DNA of 64,000 nt from Spirosoma pollinicola (lineage in GTDB: Bacteria; Bacteroidota; Bacteroidia; Cytophagales; Spirosomataceae), in the NCBI RefSeq assembly GCF_002831565.1, contig NZ_CP025096.1, forward strand, positions 3,892,501-3,956,500, written 5' to 3'. Position 1 is the first letter of the stretch. Each line of letters begins with the position of its first letter. Made by a program: the position numbers and the translations under genes. Of the stretch, positions 25,317 to 34,608 are shown piece by piece. The notes beneath the pieces are model-generated. The model saw only the letters and a program-made list of their open reading frames with translations. It did no database searches and was not told where the DNA came from.

Positions 25317-27359
25317 GTGCAGCCCACTCGTTTGCCGTCGTTTTCAGACCACCTCAGAAATTACACCATTGCGTTTTACCAGACCCAGCGAAACGCGTTT
25401 GTGATCATCATTACGCTGCTCCTTTCGCTGTATATCCTGACCGTTCCCGATCAGGCGTCCGATATGATCAATGCCGTTATTGACGACGGTGTTTTCCATA
25501 GTCTGTTCCAGTATATTCTGCTGAGTACGTTTGTCTGGAGCTGGATCGTATATGGCTGTACCCGCATGATCCTGCATATTTCGCCCGTTGGGCTTCGACT
25601 CAACAAAGAATGTGATTTGCTGCTGCGGTGGCTCCCTAAACTTGGTGGCGTTATTCCGGCTCTGATTCTGGCTTATGCGTTCTGGAAATCCGACCGCTGG
25701 CAGCCGTATTTGCTGATACTCGAAAGCGGCCTGATGCTGACGCAGTTTCTTTTGGCAGAACGTTATCTACCCGTTTTTAAACTACCCGAACAATGGCGGT
25801 TCTCAGACCGATACACCAATTTTACGCAGGATGTCCGGGCACTTTGGCGGCATCCGCTCGGTCGGCTGGTTATCCGAACCGGCGTCATCCTGACCCTATT
25901 TCTGATCGCGCTGTTCAGTCTGCCTGTCGACTGGGGTTTTGCCCAGCGATTGCGCCCTACGGCTATTATTATTTTCGGTATCACGATGTACACCTTTTGG
26001 GGAAGCGTTGTGGTATATTTCAATGACTACCGCTACCGGCCCCTCGTGCTCATGATGGGCGCGTACCTGGTTGTGGTCAGTGCCTTCAACGATAATACGT
26101 CCGTTCGGCAGGCAACGGGAAAATCGGGGCCCCCCATTTGGCAGCGCCCTTCGGTTGAGGCTCATTTTGCCCAATGGGTAGCCGCCCGTCGGCAGGAAGA
26201 TGGCGACACGATTCCGCTGGTGCTGGTAGCGGCCGAGGGTGGCGGCATCCGCGCCCTGAACTGGACCGCCGAGACGCTCATTCGGCTCGATTCTATCATT
26301 CCGGGGTTCAGTCGGCATGTGTATGCGCTGAGTGGCGTATCGGGTGGGGGCGTTGGCACGGTTTTCTACACGGCGTTTCTGCGTGATGTGGCCGAACGGG
26401 ACAGGAACAACCGATTCGAGCAGTTTCGGAAGGTGATTCGGGATGATTATTTGTCGGGGGTGTCGTCGGCGCTGCTGTTTCCAGAGTCCGTACAGCGGCT
26501 CATTCCCGTGCCCTTACCGTCGCTGGAACGCGCCAAATGGCTCGAAGATTCTTGGGCGGCTTCTTACCACAACAACCTGGCGTTATCCACGCTCGATTCA
26601 TCCCTGACGCAGTTATACCAGACACCTACAGGCTACGATTACAACCTGCCTTCGCTGTTACTGAACGGAACCCTGGCCGAGTCGGGGCAGAAAATCATTA
26701 CCTCGAATCTGCAGCTCGACCCGCGGTATTTTAAAAATGTGGTTTCGACGCTGGATGTGCTTGGCGCCGACGTGCCGCTTAAAACAGCGGCCTCTCTGTG
26801 CAGTCGCTTTCCTATCGTCACCAACGGCGGGCTGATTCAGAAAGACACGCTTGTTGGCAATGGCCGAATTCAACAGTATGGCGGCCATGTTGTCGATGGC
26901 GGCTATTTTGATAATTCGGGTGTTGAGACTTGCATTCAGTTGTTGAACAACCTCGTTCCGTCCATTCGGCGGATGGACACTGCCCGACGAATTACCGTTA
27001 TTCCGTACATTCTCTTTATCCAGAATAGCAATACGATTGGCAGTCTGCCGCAAAAGCGGTCTATTCTTCAGGAAGTGCAAATCCCGTTGCTGGCGTTTTT
27101 TAATGCCTGGGACAACGGCTCCACCACCCGCGACAATATGTTCAACTCGTTTATGGATCGGTTTACCAACCCAAAAACCAACTACCTCACCCTGCGACTG
27201 GCCTACAACGAAAAGTATCCGCTCGGCTGGTTCATGTCCGACAGCGTAGCCCGGAACATCGGCCAGCAGGCCAAAGACTCGATCAGTCTGAAGAATAAAG
27301 AGTTGGTAAAACTTAAGGGAGCATTTAGGAGATTAGGCGTAAAACGGGTTGTGAACTGA
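25317..27359 (+). CDS. Membrane-anchored patatin-like phospholipase
   Basis: 680 residues, starting at a GTG. The first 270 residues have about seven membrane helices (NAFVIIITLLLSLYILTV and following). A patatin catalytic domain follows: AAEGGGIRALNWTAE (oxyanion GGGxR), ALSGVSGGGVGT (GxSxG nucleophile) and VVDGGYFDNSG (catalytic DGG). Patatins hydrolyse acyl chains from lipids. The fusion to a multispanning domain is seen in Bacteroidota but has no assigned role. Divergent from cydA. Confidence 0.85.
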   Translation: MQPTRLPSFSDHLRNYTIAFYQTQRNAFVIIITLLLSLYILTVPDQASDMINAVIDDGVFHSLFQYILLSTFVWSWIVYGCTRMILHISPVGLRLNKECDLLLRWLPKLGGVIPALILAYAFWKSDRWQPYLLILESGLMLTQFLLAERYLPVFKLPEQWRFSDRYTNFTQDVRALWRHPLGRLVIRTGVILTLFLIALFSLPVDWGFAQRLRPTAIIIFGITMYTFWGSVVVYFNDYRYRPLVLMMGAYLVVVSAFNDNTSVRQATGKSGPPIWQRPSVEAHFAQWVAARRQEDGDTIPLVLVAAEGGGIRALNWTAETLIRLDSIIPGFSRHVYALSGVSGGGVGTVFYTAFLRDVAERDRNNRFEQFRKVIRDDYLSGVSSALLFPESVQRLIPVPLPSLERAKWLEDSWAASYHNNLALSTLDSSLTQLYQTPTGYDYNLPSLLLNGTLAESGQKIITSNLQLDPRYFKNVVSTLDVLGADVPLKTAASLCSRFPIVTNGGLIQKDTLVGNGRIQQYGGHVVDGGYFDNSGVETCIQLLNNLVPSIRRMDTARRITVIPYILFIQNSNTIGSLPQKRSILQEVQIPLLAFFNAWDNGSTTRDNMFNSFMDRFTNPKTNYLTLRLAYNEKYPLGWFMSDSVARNIGQQAKDSISLKNKELVKLKGAFRRLGVKRVVN

Positions 27360-27385
27360 GTCTAAGTAACCTCCATTCCCTTCCA

Positions 27386-27898
27386 TCAGTCAGGCTCCGG
27401 CATTGGCACACCCGCTTTTACATCTACATTGTGGTAGGAGACGATTTTCCAGCCATCGGTTTCTTGGGCGATTACCTGTAACAATCGGGTGACAAGGCGT
27501 CCTTTAGCATCGAGTGACGTACCGGGGGGAGGCCCTTTCATAAGACCTGAAATCCAGCTAAGCGTTTCGACAACAGCCACATTTGGCCGAATAAACTTCA
27601 GTGAAACAACTTTTTGGCGCATGGTTGTTTTGCTAAATACCGTTTTAAAAATCTGGTCATGCCTTTCCAGAAACGTGGCATGTCCCGTAAAAAACGCACC
27701 CATGATGTTGGTAAATGTGCCTCCCTGAGCAAACTGCTTTGAATAAGCGACCGCATCTCCATTATTCCAGGACGTTGTTTCATCCTGTAGAATAGCCTGG
27801 ATAGCGGCCGTGTCCGATTTGGTTTGGGCGTACACCTGTCGCGTGAACAGCATGACAGTAGAAACCAGCGTAATTTTTATCAGTAAAGCAACTTGCAT
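27386..27898 (-). CDS. SgcJ/EcaC-type NTF2-like protein, secreted
   Basis: 170 residues with a signal peptide ending near QVYAQ. The rest is a SnoaL/NTF2-like cone fold typical of DUF4440 or SgcJ/EcaC proteins: AAIQAILQDETTSWNNGDAV, FTGHATFLERHDQIF, VVSLKFIRPNVAVVETLS, and GWKIVSYHNVDV. Such small pockets bind or isomerise small molecules, but function cannot be inferred. Runs convergent to the patatin gene. Confidence 0.8.
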   Translation of the reverse strand: MQVALLIKITLVSTVMLFTRQVYAQTKSDTAAIQAILQDETTSWNNGDAVAYSKQFAQGGTFTNIMGAFFTGHATFLERHDQIFKTVFSKTTMRQKVVSLKFIRPNVAVVETLSWISGLMKGPPPGTSLDAKGRLVTRLLQVIAQETDGWKIVSYHNVDVKAGVPMPEPD

Positions 27899-28096
27899 GA
27901 TTTTCAGCGTAAAAGGTAGAGAAGTGGTAAGCTATACAATGTCATCGTTGAAACAGCATATTGTTGATTCATTGGTCATTAATCTTCTCTATCCACTCTC
28001 TATCCGGTATTCTTTTAGGTGAACAGGTAATAAACAGATACACCGAAACGCTGGTCCGTCGTACTTTAGCTCCTCAAACAACCGTTTGTTTCCAGC

Positions 28097-28441
28097 ATGA
28101 ACCTCCGCATCAACGGCCGCATCTGGCTTGAAACACTGTCAAACGACACGTCCGAACGCTTTATGGGTATCGGCCGACTGGAATTGCTTGGTCATATTCA
28201 GCAAACGGGCTCCATCAATAAGGCGGCCAAAGCCATGAATATGTCCTACAAACGGGCCTGGGAGATGGTACATTCCATGAATACGCAGGCCGATTCTCCA
28301 TTGGTAACAACCCAAACCGGGGGCGAAAAAGGCGGTGGCACGATCATTACCGCCGAAGGCGAAAAATACCTCACCTACTACCGGGGTTTACAGGAACGCT
28401 TTCAAAAATTCCTGACTGATGAGGTGGCGAATTTGCCTTGA
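28097..28441 (+). CDS. ModE N-terminal-type winged-helix regulator
   Basis: 114 residues equal to the DNA-binding half of ModE: RLELLGHIQQTGSINKAAKAM then MSYKRAWEMVHSMN and GGEKGGGTIITAEG, the wing signature. The molybdate-binding MOP domains are absent, so another signal is likely. No molybdenum genes are nearby. A TACTTTAG element resembling the -7 box lies at 28062. Confidence 0.85.
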   Translation: MNLRINGRIWLETLSNDTSERFMGIGRLELLGHIQQTGSINKAAKAMNMSYKRAWEMVHSMNTQADSPLVTTQTGGEKGGGTIITAEGEKYLTYYRGLQERFQKFLTDEVANLP

Positions 28442-28482
28442 CAGAAGCGTATTGACAGGTGTTTTTGGTTTACTGGTAATGC

Positions 28483-29943
28483 TTAAAATACCCATTTAGT
28501 CGGATCTATAACTGGCAGGGGATAATCTATACCCAGCCGTACGCCGTAGGCTTCCTGTTGGGCGAGACTCAGGTTCGAGACAAGGTGTACAAGACTGCCC
28601 GGTACCTGCGCTAATTCGGGGAGCCAGTGTTTTACATAGTCGCCCTGTTCATCATAGCGGGTTGCCTGGCTGTATATGTTGAAATAGCGCGGTTGGCTAC
28701 CCCCGTTTTGTCGCGGGTCATTACCTACCCCCGCCACATAATTCCAGTTACCCCAGTTGCTGCACGGGTCATAATCAATCAGTCGACTTTCGAAATAAGC
28801 TGCACCCCATGTCCAGTCGATGTCAAGGTCTTTTACCAGAAAGCTGCTCACGTTCTGACGTCCCCGGTTACTCATAAACCCGGTTGTGTTCATTTCCCGC
28901 ATGTTGGCATCAATAAACGGGATACCTGTCTGGCCATTGGCCCACTTTAGAAACAGGTCTTCATCGTGCTGGTATTTTTTGCTGAGGTCATGCTTGATAC
29001 CACTGCTTTTGAAAATGCGGGTACCATACCGAAGGGCTACAAACCGAAAGAAATCGCGCCACAGTAACTCGAAAACCAGCCAGTAGGTCGACTCGTTGCG
29101 AACCCGCTCGCTTTCGTACCGCTTCAGCTCAGTATAAATCTGGCGGGGCGACAGGCAGCCGTGTGCCAGCCAGGCTGAGAACTTACTCGAATAATCTTCG
29201 CCCAGTAGTCCGTTACGTGTTTCTTTATAGGTCGCGATCAAATCAGTTTGCCACAGGTACCGGTCGAGTCGGTCGAGAGCCGTGGTTTCGCCCCCTTTAA
29301 ACGGCACCGACCGACGCGAATCGGGTTGTAATGCCAGGATTTGATTCTGTTCGTCAAAGCCAAGGGTCGTTAGCGTTGGCATTTCGCCAGGCAACACATC
29401 GGGTGCTAGTCTTATGGTTTTGGGTGTCTCGAAAACTGGTCTGATTTCAGCACTTTTTTCGATCTTATTTCTGAACTGCGTAAATACATCGGGTAGACGC
29501 GAAATCTCGAACGGCAAATCCCGAACGTGGTAAAGGGTGCTCATCCAGAACAGCTTGAGGTCGATATTGAGCGGCTTGAGTTTAGTGCTCAATTTCGATT
29601 CCACGTCGGTTTCTTCCTGCGTAATTTCTTTGCTGGTATAGACGGCCGATGCGTCGATTTCGACGGCGATTTCTGCCAGCACATTGGCGGGGTTTCCAAC
29701 GCGCACAATGAGATCAGCTCCTTTGCGCTGAAGCGATTGACGTAAATCTGCAACGCTTTCGAGTAGAAAGTTAGCCCGGAATACATGCATTTTGGAAATT
29801 CCCAGCCGAGGGTGTGGCGTAAACCAGCGCGGGTCAAATACGAATACGGGCAGCACCTGGTCGGCGTTTTCAAGCGCGCGAACGAAGCCTTCGTTATCAT
29901 GCAGACGGAGGTCATTTCGGAACCAGTAGAGAATGCGATTCAT
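28483..29943 (-). CDS. Cryptochrome DASH / photolyase-family flavoprotein
   Basis: 486 residues. The N-terminal photolyase domain begins RILYWFRNDLRLHDNEG, and the FAD-binding half has LVFELLWRDFFRFVALRYG, GIPFIDANMREMNTTGFMSNRGRQNV and YDPCSNWGNWNYVAGVGNDP, the last being typical of DASH cryptochromes. They repair cyclobutane dimers in single-stranded DNA with light, and may also sense light. It stands alone. Confidence 0.92.
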   Translation of the reverse strand: MNRILYWFRNDLRLHDNEGFVRALENADQVLPVFVFDPRWFTPHPRLGISKMHVFRANFLLESVADLRQSLQRKGADLIVRVGNPANVLAEIAVEIDASAVYTSKEITQEETDVESKLSTKLKPLNIDLKLFWMSTLYHVRDLPFEISRLPDVFTQFRNKIEKSAEIRPVFETPKTIRLAPDVLPGEMPTLTTLGFDEQNQILALQPDSRRSVPFKGGETTALDRLDRYLWQTDLIATYKETRNGLLGEDYSSKFSAWLAHGCLSPRQIYTELKRYESERVRNESTYWLVFELLWRDFFRFVALRYGTRIFKSSGIKHDLSKKYQHDEDLFLKWANGQTGIPFIDANMREMNTTGFMSNRGRQNVSSFLVKDLDIDWTWGAAYFESRLIDYDPCSNWGNWNYVAGVGNDPRQNGGSQPRYFNIYSQATRYDEQGDYVKHWLPELAQVPGSLVHLVSNLSLAQQEAYGVRLGIDYPLPVIDPTKWVF

Positions 29944-30107
29944 TCTGAAAGAGTAAACGGTTATCTGTTACTAATGAATGAGCAGGCAATCTTGGTTCAT
30001 TTGTGGTCAATAATTATAGCCGTTTCTTGTCGTGGAGTAGGAGATGCATAACCCTGAAAGAACTGACTGTGGCTAATCGGGGGGTAACACTCTGGTAAGG
30101 ATGACGG

Positions 30108-30212
30108 GCCTGTACCAGTCAACCCCGCCGGGGCTGGTCATGAGCGGTCAGGCTATGCTGGTCCGAGGGCTACGCCCCGGTTAACCAGAGTCAACCCCTT
30201 TGGGGTTGTTCG
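30108..30212. repeat. Cluster of small palindromes after the M56 gene
   Basis: Contains CAACCCCGCCGGGGCTG, GAGGGCTACGCCCCGG and CAACCCCTTTGGGGTTG, three short hairpins with mutually related arms. It lies directly behind the stop of the minus-strand gene at 30213, as do many nested palindromes in the window. Confidence 0.6.
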
Positions 30213-31574
30213 CTATTTTGTTGTAATGCGTATCGTTTTGTTTTTGGTATCTACATCCATACGATTGATTTTACTGGGATCGAGGTCGGTTATATCCTGC
30301 TCAGTAACTTTCTTTCCATCAATCAAAAATGTGTTTATACCTTTAAAAGCAGTCTCATTTTTATCCAGCTGAAAATTAATCGGCAGGTTATACTGAACGT
30401 TGACAAGCTGGCCATTCTGTTTGGCTGGCGTCCAGTTAGGCATGCTGTTGACAACCCGAATGGCTTCTTCATCAGCGCCGTACCCAATACCTTTAAGAAG
30501 TTCGACATTAGTAATTTCCCCTGTTTTCGTAACGATGAACCGCACGAATACACGTCCTCCAATATTCGCTTTTTGTGCGGCTTCGGGATATTTAAGGTTC
30601 TTCTCCATGTAAGCACCAAGCGCCTTCATGCCGCCCGGGAACTCTGGTTGCTGTTCAACCACCGTAAAAACTTCTCCATCTACTTTCGCTGTTTTTCGAG
30701 CTGAAGACTGCGCTAAGGTCGTAATGGTTTGATCCTGCTCCGATTGCGTACACATTGTCAATAGAGCCGCTAAAGGCAGGGCCAGGGCGTAACTGAGCAG
30801 CGCCCGGCGAGGTGTTTGGGGTTTTTGTAACATAACGATGCGTTGTTTAAGCGTTGATTTAGAGACAAAAGGGGTGGTCAATGCGGCTGATGGTATATCC
30901 AGCGCATAAGCCACTAATTGCTGGGCATAGGTAGGTTCATTGGCCGACTTATCAGCCAGAAATTCGTGTACTTCCTGCAAGGCGTGTTTGTAGAGCCACA
31001 GGACCGGATTGAACCAGAAAATGGCCTGCGCTACTTCCACAAACAGCACATCGGCGGTATGTCGCTGGCGAATGTGCGCTTCTTCGTGGCGCATCAACGC
31101 ACCGGGCCGGGTAAGCGCATCGGTTTGATTGAGCACCAGATAAGACCCAAAGGAGAACGACGGTGTTGAGTTGTCGGATAGCTTCACGAGCGTATAGTTT
31201 CCCTTATGTTCTGCTGTACCTCGCTTAATGAGAGCCAGCACCGACCGTACGTTTATACCTAGCCGAACGAGCATAACGACTACGCCAAAGCCATAGAACA
31301 ACCAGATCCATTGTGCTGTCGTTAAGCTATCGGTTTGTGCCGGTTGAGACGCACCGACGACGAAGGTTGGCAGTGTGATGACACCCACAGACAGGGCGTC
31401 TGTTGTACCGTTCGGTATGTCGACGAACGGAAGTAACAAAGACAGCGTCATTGAACCGAGCAAATAGGCTCTGTTCATCCCGAAAAATGTATTCCGTCGT
31501 AACAGTAACCCGTAACAGACGTAAAACAGCAGCAGGTACAGGCTGGCGGTTAGAAAATAGGGTAGTTCGTTCAT
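30213..31574 (-). CDS. BlaR1-like M56 metallopeptidase with TonB C-domain
   Basis: 453 residues. Four membrane helices with the zinc site MRHEEAHIRQRH (HExxH) in a loop after helix 3 give an M56 peptidase of the BlaR1/MecR1 type. The C-terminal 110 residues are a TonB C-terminal domain (EFPGGMKALGAYMEKNLKYP, GRVFVRFIVTKTGEI, LLKGIGYGADEEAIRVVNSM). No penicillin-binding sensor domain is present. Last gene of a four-gene operon; its ATG overlaps the previous stop (ATGA at 31571-31574). Probably cleaves a BlaI-type repressor. Confidence 0.87.
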   Translation of the reverse strand: MNELPYFLTASLYLLLFYVCYGLLLRRNTFFGMNRAYLLGSMTLSLLLPFVDIPNGTTDALSVGVITLPTFVVGASQPAQTDSLTTAQWIWLFYGFGVVVMLVRLGINVRSVLALIKRGTAEHKGNYTLVKLSDNSTPSFSFGSYLVLNQTDALTRPGALMRHEEAHIRQRHTADVLFVEVAQAIFWFNPVLWLYKHALQEVHEFLADKSANEPTYAQQLVAYALDIPSAALTTPFVSKSTLKQRIVMLQKPQTPRRALLSYALALPLAALLTMCTQSEQDQTITTLAQSSARKTAKVDGEVFTVVEQQPEFPGGMKALGAYMEKNLKYPEAAQKANIGGRVFVRFIVTKTGEITNVELLKGIGYGADEEAIRVVNSMPNWTPAKQNGQLVNVQYNLPINFQLDKNETAFKGINTFLIDGKKVTEQDITDLDPSKINRMDVDTKNKTIRITTK

Positions 31575-32026
31575 AACGTTTTGTGTTTAAGCTGAATAAT
31601 GACCACACCTTTGTCGGCTTTTTCGCCATACTGAACCCTGTACTTTGCAATGGTCCCGGCATCTTTAAAGACCTGGATCGACTCAATATCATTTGAGTTA
31701 ACATCGCCAATGCGCTCCACTTGCTTTGTGCCGTTTACCAGAATCAGGTCAGCTTTGCCGCCGGGTCCGTTTATGGCCGGAACCGTAATGGTATAGTGAC
31801 CCGGTGCAGAATACTGGGCTTCATTCGTATGCTTTGCAGGTTGAACCGACGTCGTCCGGTGTTTTACAGGTTGCTTTTTGAGCGAGTCTGCCGGAGTGCC
31901 TGACCGTATTGGTCCGTCGATAAACGAGGTCGCCATTGACTGAGCGGGCCGGCTAACCAGTAATGAAATCAGTACTAAAGATGCCGACATTAGCAAAAAA
32001 GGGCGCATCAAGCTGGCGATTGTCAT
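31571..32026 (-). CDS. Plug-like periplasmic protein in M56 operon
   Basis: 151 residues with an N-terminal hydrophobic segment (LLMSASLVLISLLVS). The C-terminal part, DLILVNGTKQVERIGDVNSN and IESIQVFKDAGTIAKYRVQYGEKADKGVVII, resembles the plug domain of TonB-dependent receptors and occurs in similar form at the end of the M56 protein next to it. Joined to both neighbours by 4-base ATGA overlaps. Its job is unknown; a signal partner of the peptidases is inference. Confidence 0.7.
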   Translation of the reverse strand: MTIASLMRPFLLMSASLVLISLLVSRPAQSMATSFIDGPIRSGTPADSLKKQPVKHRTTSVQPAKHTNEAQYSAPGHYTITVPAINGPGGKADLILVNGTKQVERIGDVNSNDIESIQVFKDAGTIAKYRVQYGEKADKGVVIIQLKHKTL

Positions 32027-33942
32027 TTCGTTTTAGTGGTTATAAGTATGACGCCATTTTTGCCTTTTTCGCCGTAAGCGCCTGCTGACGCACCTTTCAA
32101 TACCGTGACGTTTTCAATTTTATTTGGGCTAATCTTGGCCATGCCAGCCTTATTAGCCTCAATGCCATCAATAATATATAGTGGATCACCAATACTGAAA
32201 CCGGTTGTTCGAATGTTGACAGACTCTCCCGGCTGTTTAAGGGTATCGGGTAGAGGCATTGAATACCGCTGTTTGCTAGCAGTAGCGGCATCGCCGTAAA
32301 GTGCAAAACGGCTGTTTTTGCTATTGTTAACAACGAAATTCAGTTGTTTTGATGAATCCGGTTTCGGTGTCAACTGACCTGTTCGCTTATCCTCTCTCTT
32401 TTCGAGCGCAAACTGAATGGGAATAACGTGTTGTGTAGCTACCGATTTCCCGTTTTGCTTTCCCGGAAGCCAGCGCGGCATTTGTTTTACAACGCGCAGG
32501 GCCTCTTCATCACAGCCGTTGCCAATTCCTTTTTTTACTTTTGCCGAACCAATGGCTCCGGTAGATAATACGGTAAACTGTATTAATACTTTTCCCTCAA
32601 CCCCCGCAGCTTTAGCTTTTGCCGGGTAGTGGAGCGTATGAGCAACATACTGCATCAACCCCGGAATGCCCGTTGGAAAAACAGCAGGCTCTTCAACAGC
32701 CGTGAATACCTCTCCGTTAATGGTTTCCGAAGAGGGCGGTGTTCGCACCGGCATAGACGGATTTGGTTTTATAGCTTTATAAACCGCTGTTGCGCCCATA
32801 GTTGGCAATTCATCGGGGTCGGTGGGAGCCAGAGAAATATTGACCTTTGTCCGACCGCTAAGGGCTACAAATTGTATTTTATACCCTGTAAAGCTAGCGG
32901 CAAGCGACTGACCTGCCAGCAGCCCGTTAAGTGTGTATCGGCCTTCTGAATCAGTGGACGTACCCTTGTTTGTTCCTACGACAACAACATTCGCGCCTAT
33001 TAGAGGCTTTCCATCCGTGCCTGTCACCTTCCCCGAAACGGTAATGGATTTATCCGTTACTTGACTCACCACAGATACAATCTCTTCCCGCGCCGTGGTC
33101 ATCGCCAGCAGGCTAATTGCCAGTGGCAGCACCAGCATATATTTTCCCAACGCCCGGCGATTGGTAGTTTTCTGATGCAGCATCTGAATACGCAGTTTAA
33201 GCAGCGATGGGTTAAAGAAACCGTTGGTGAGTGCATCGGGCTGTAAACCAAAGGTGTAGGCAACCAGAAAGCGGGCATACTCATTAGGCTGACTGGCTTC
33301 TTTATCGGCCAGGAATTCGTGTACCTGCCGCAACATTCGCTCAATGAGAAACAGCGTTGGGCAAGCCCAGAAAATAGCCTTTATAATACCCAATCCGAGT
33401 ACATCGGCGCTATGCCATTGCCGCACATGCACCAGTTCATGCCGGAGAATAAGGCCGTTCTGCGTATCGGCCGGATTGAGGATAATGTAATTGAAAAACG
33501 AGAATGTTGGCAGCGTCCCATCATCAGGCTGCACCAGTACATAGCTGTCCTGCACCTGCCGGGGCGACCGACGAATCAACCAAAAAAGCCGACCAATTCG
33601 TATGCCCAGACGTATCAATAAACTCAGGCCAACGAATCCATAAAACCACAGGCCAATCTGTTCCCAGTCAGCGCCGGGGTTAATTTGCTCAGGTGCTTCT
33701 ACCACCGAATAATCTTGAGTAGGGGTTATGGGTAATGCGATAACGCCTACCGGTATTGGCAGGGTCTCTACCGTTTCGCTGGGTAACGTAACCAGCGGCA
33801 GTGTCAATGACAGCACAACCGATGCTACGAGATAAGCCCGGTTCAGCGTGAAAAACGTATGTCGGCGCAAAAACAGCCAGTAGCAGCTCACAAACAGCAA
33901 ACCGTAGAGGTTCGCTTTCAGCAGATAGTCGAGCGTATTCAT
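32023..33942 (-). CDS. M56 metallopeptidase fused to CarboxypepD-like, TonB and plug domains
   Basis: 639 residues. Order: M56 peptidase with four helices and LRHELVHVRQWH (residues about 1-290), a carboxypeptidase-D-regulatory-like domain (GKVTGTDGKPLIGANVVVVGTN, about 300-385), a TonB C-terminal domain (FPTGIPGLMQYVAHTLHYP, about 420-510) and a plug motif (LYIIDGIEANKAGMAKISPN, AGAYGEKGKNGVILITTK) at the end. The last motif is that of SusC-type receptors. No beta-lactam sensor is present. ATGA overlaps join it to blaI upstream and the plug-like gene downstream. An unusual four-domain signalling protein. Confidence 0.85.
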   Translation of the reverse strand: MNTLDYLLKANLYGLLFVSCYWLFLRRHTFFTLNRAYLVASVVLSLTLPLVTLPSETVETLPIPVGVIALPITPTQDYSVVEAPEQINPGADWEQIGLWFYGFVGLSLLIRLGIRIGRLFWLIRRSPRQVQDSYVLVQPDDGTLPTFSFFNYIILNPADTQNGLILRHELVHVRQWHSADVLGLGIIKAIFWACPTLFLIERMLRQVHEFLADKEASQPNEYARFLVAYTFGLQPDALTNGFFNPSLLKLRIQMLHQKTTNRRALGKYMLVLPLAISLLAMTTAREEIVSVVSQVTDKSITVSGKVTGTDGKPLIGANVVVVGTNKGTSTDSEGRYTLNGLLAGQSLAASFTGYKIQFVALSGRTKVNISLAPTDPDELPTMGATAVYKAIKPNPSMPVRTPPSSETINGEVFTAVEEPAVFPTGIPGLMQYVAHTLHYPAKAKAAGVEGKVLIQFTVLSTGAIGSAKVKKGIGNGCDEEALRVVKQMPRWLPGKQNGKSVATQHVIPIQFALEKREDKRTGQLTPKPDSSKQLNFVVNNSKNSRFALYGDAATASKQRYSMPLPDTLKQPGESVNIRTTGFSIGDPLYIIDGIEANKAGMAKISPNKIENVTVLKGASAGAYGEKGKNGVILITTKTK

Positions 33943-34340
33943 TGGTCTTTCTGTTTGTTAAGGAGTTTGATAATTTCGTCGGCTTCGTTCAGGCTGATGT
34001 TCTTGTCCTGTACGAAGAAGGATACCAGTTTTTTGAGCGAATTATCGAAGTAGTTCGCCATTAATTGCTCAGTCTGAAAACGGCGATATTCTTCTTCCGA
34101 AATAAGCGGATAGTACTCGTGCGTTTTGCCGTAAGCCGTGTATCCGACCAATCCTTTTTTCTCCAGAATACGGATGATGGTCGAGACTGTGTTGTAAGCG
34201 GGTTTGGCTGGCAATCCCGATTCATCGTTACGGCCCGTTTCCGGTAGTTCAGCCAGCACATCTTTCACGAAGCCTTTTTTGAGTTGCCAGAGCACCCGCA
34301 TAATCTCTTCTTCAGCCTTTGTTAATTCGCGTATCGACAT
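33939..34340 (-). CDS. BlaI/MecI-family transcriptional repressor
   Basis: 133 residues. A winged HTH (LTKAEEEIMRVLWQLKKGFVKDVLAEL, AYNTVSTIIRILEKKGLVGYTAYGKTHEYYPLI) followed by a dimerising helix (AEEIIKLLNKQ). This matches the repressor whose cleavage by M56 proteases relieves repression in the BlaR1 pathway. First gene of the operon; an interleaved dyad lies 39 bases upstream of its ATG. Confidence 0.92.
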   Translation of the reverse strand: MSIRELTKAEEEIMRVLWQLKKGFVKDVLAELPETGRNDESGLPAKPAYNTVSTIIRILEKKGLVGYTAYGKTHEYYPLISEEEYRRFQTEQLMANYFDNSLKKLVSFFVQDKNISLNEADEIIKLLNKQKDQ

Positions 34341-34378
34341 GAGGTACAGTAGCTTATTGATTCTGATCGAAATGTATG

Positions 34379-34413
34379 ACTAATGATTTAGTTTTACAAC
34401 TAATTTATTAGTT
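34379..34413 (-). promoter_or_regulatory. Interleaved dyad, probable BlaI operator
   Basis: Plus-strand half-sites ACTAAT, TTAGTT, AACTAAT and ATTAGTT follow in row and make two perfect dyads (TTAGTT-4-AACTAA and AACTAAT-2-ATTAGTT). They lie just upstream of blaI, where autoregulation is expected. Confidence 0.55.
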
Positions 34414-34429
34414 ATTTTTTGGACTTATG

Positions 34430-34462
34430 AAAAAAGCCCTTTCATAAGCAGGAAAGGGCTTT
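34430..34462 (-). terminator. Terminator of the GH2 gene
   Basis: On the minus strand AAAGCCCTTTC and GAAAGGGCTTT pair around 8 bases, then six Ts. It lies between the GH2 stop and the blaI control region. Confidence 0.75.
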
Positions 34463-34473
34463 GCGCTGTGTTC

Positions 34474-34602
34474 GTACCCGACAGCATCTTGCTGTCGAGC
34501 CGTCAGGCTAAGAAAGCAGTTGTATAGAATGCCAAACGTGCCGGACCGACCCGCGCCAGCAGGTTTGGCTTAACGGTCCGACAGCAAGATGCTGTCGGGT
34601 AC
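34474..34602. repeat. Nested inverted repeat after GH2 (GACAGCATCTTGCTGTC)
   Basis: 24-base perfect arms starting GTACCCGACAGCATCTTGCT, separated by 81 bases. Each arm is itself a hairpin (GACAGC / GCTGTC). The right arm ends 7 bases from the GH2 stop codon. The same core recurs at 54735-54836. Confidence 0.85.
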
Positions 34603-34608
34603 AACTAA

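Noticed and set aside
28097-28441. Molybdate-responsive ModE regulator
   Set aside because: The ligand-binding domain is absent and no molybdate genes are nearby, so only the DNA-binding family is named.
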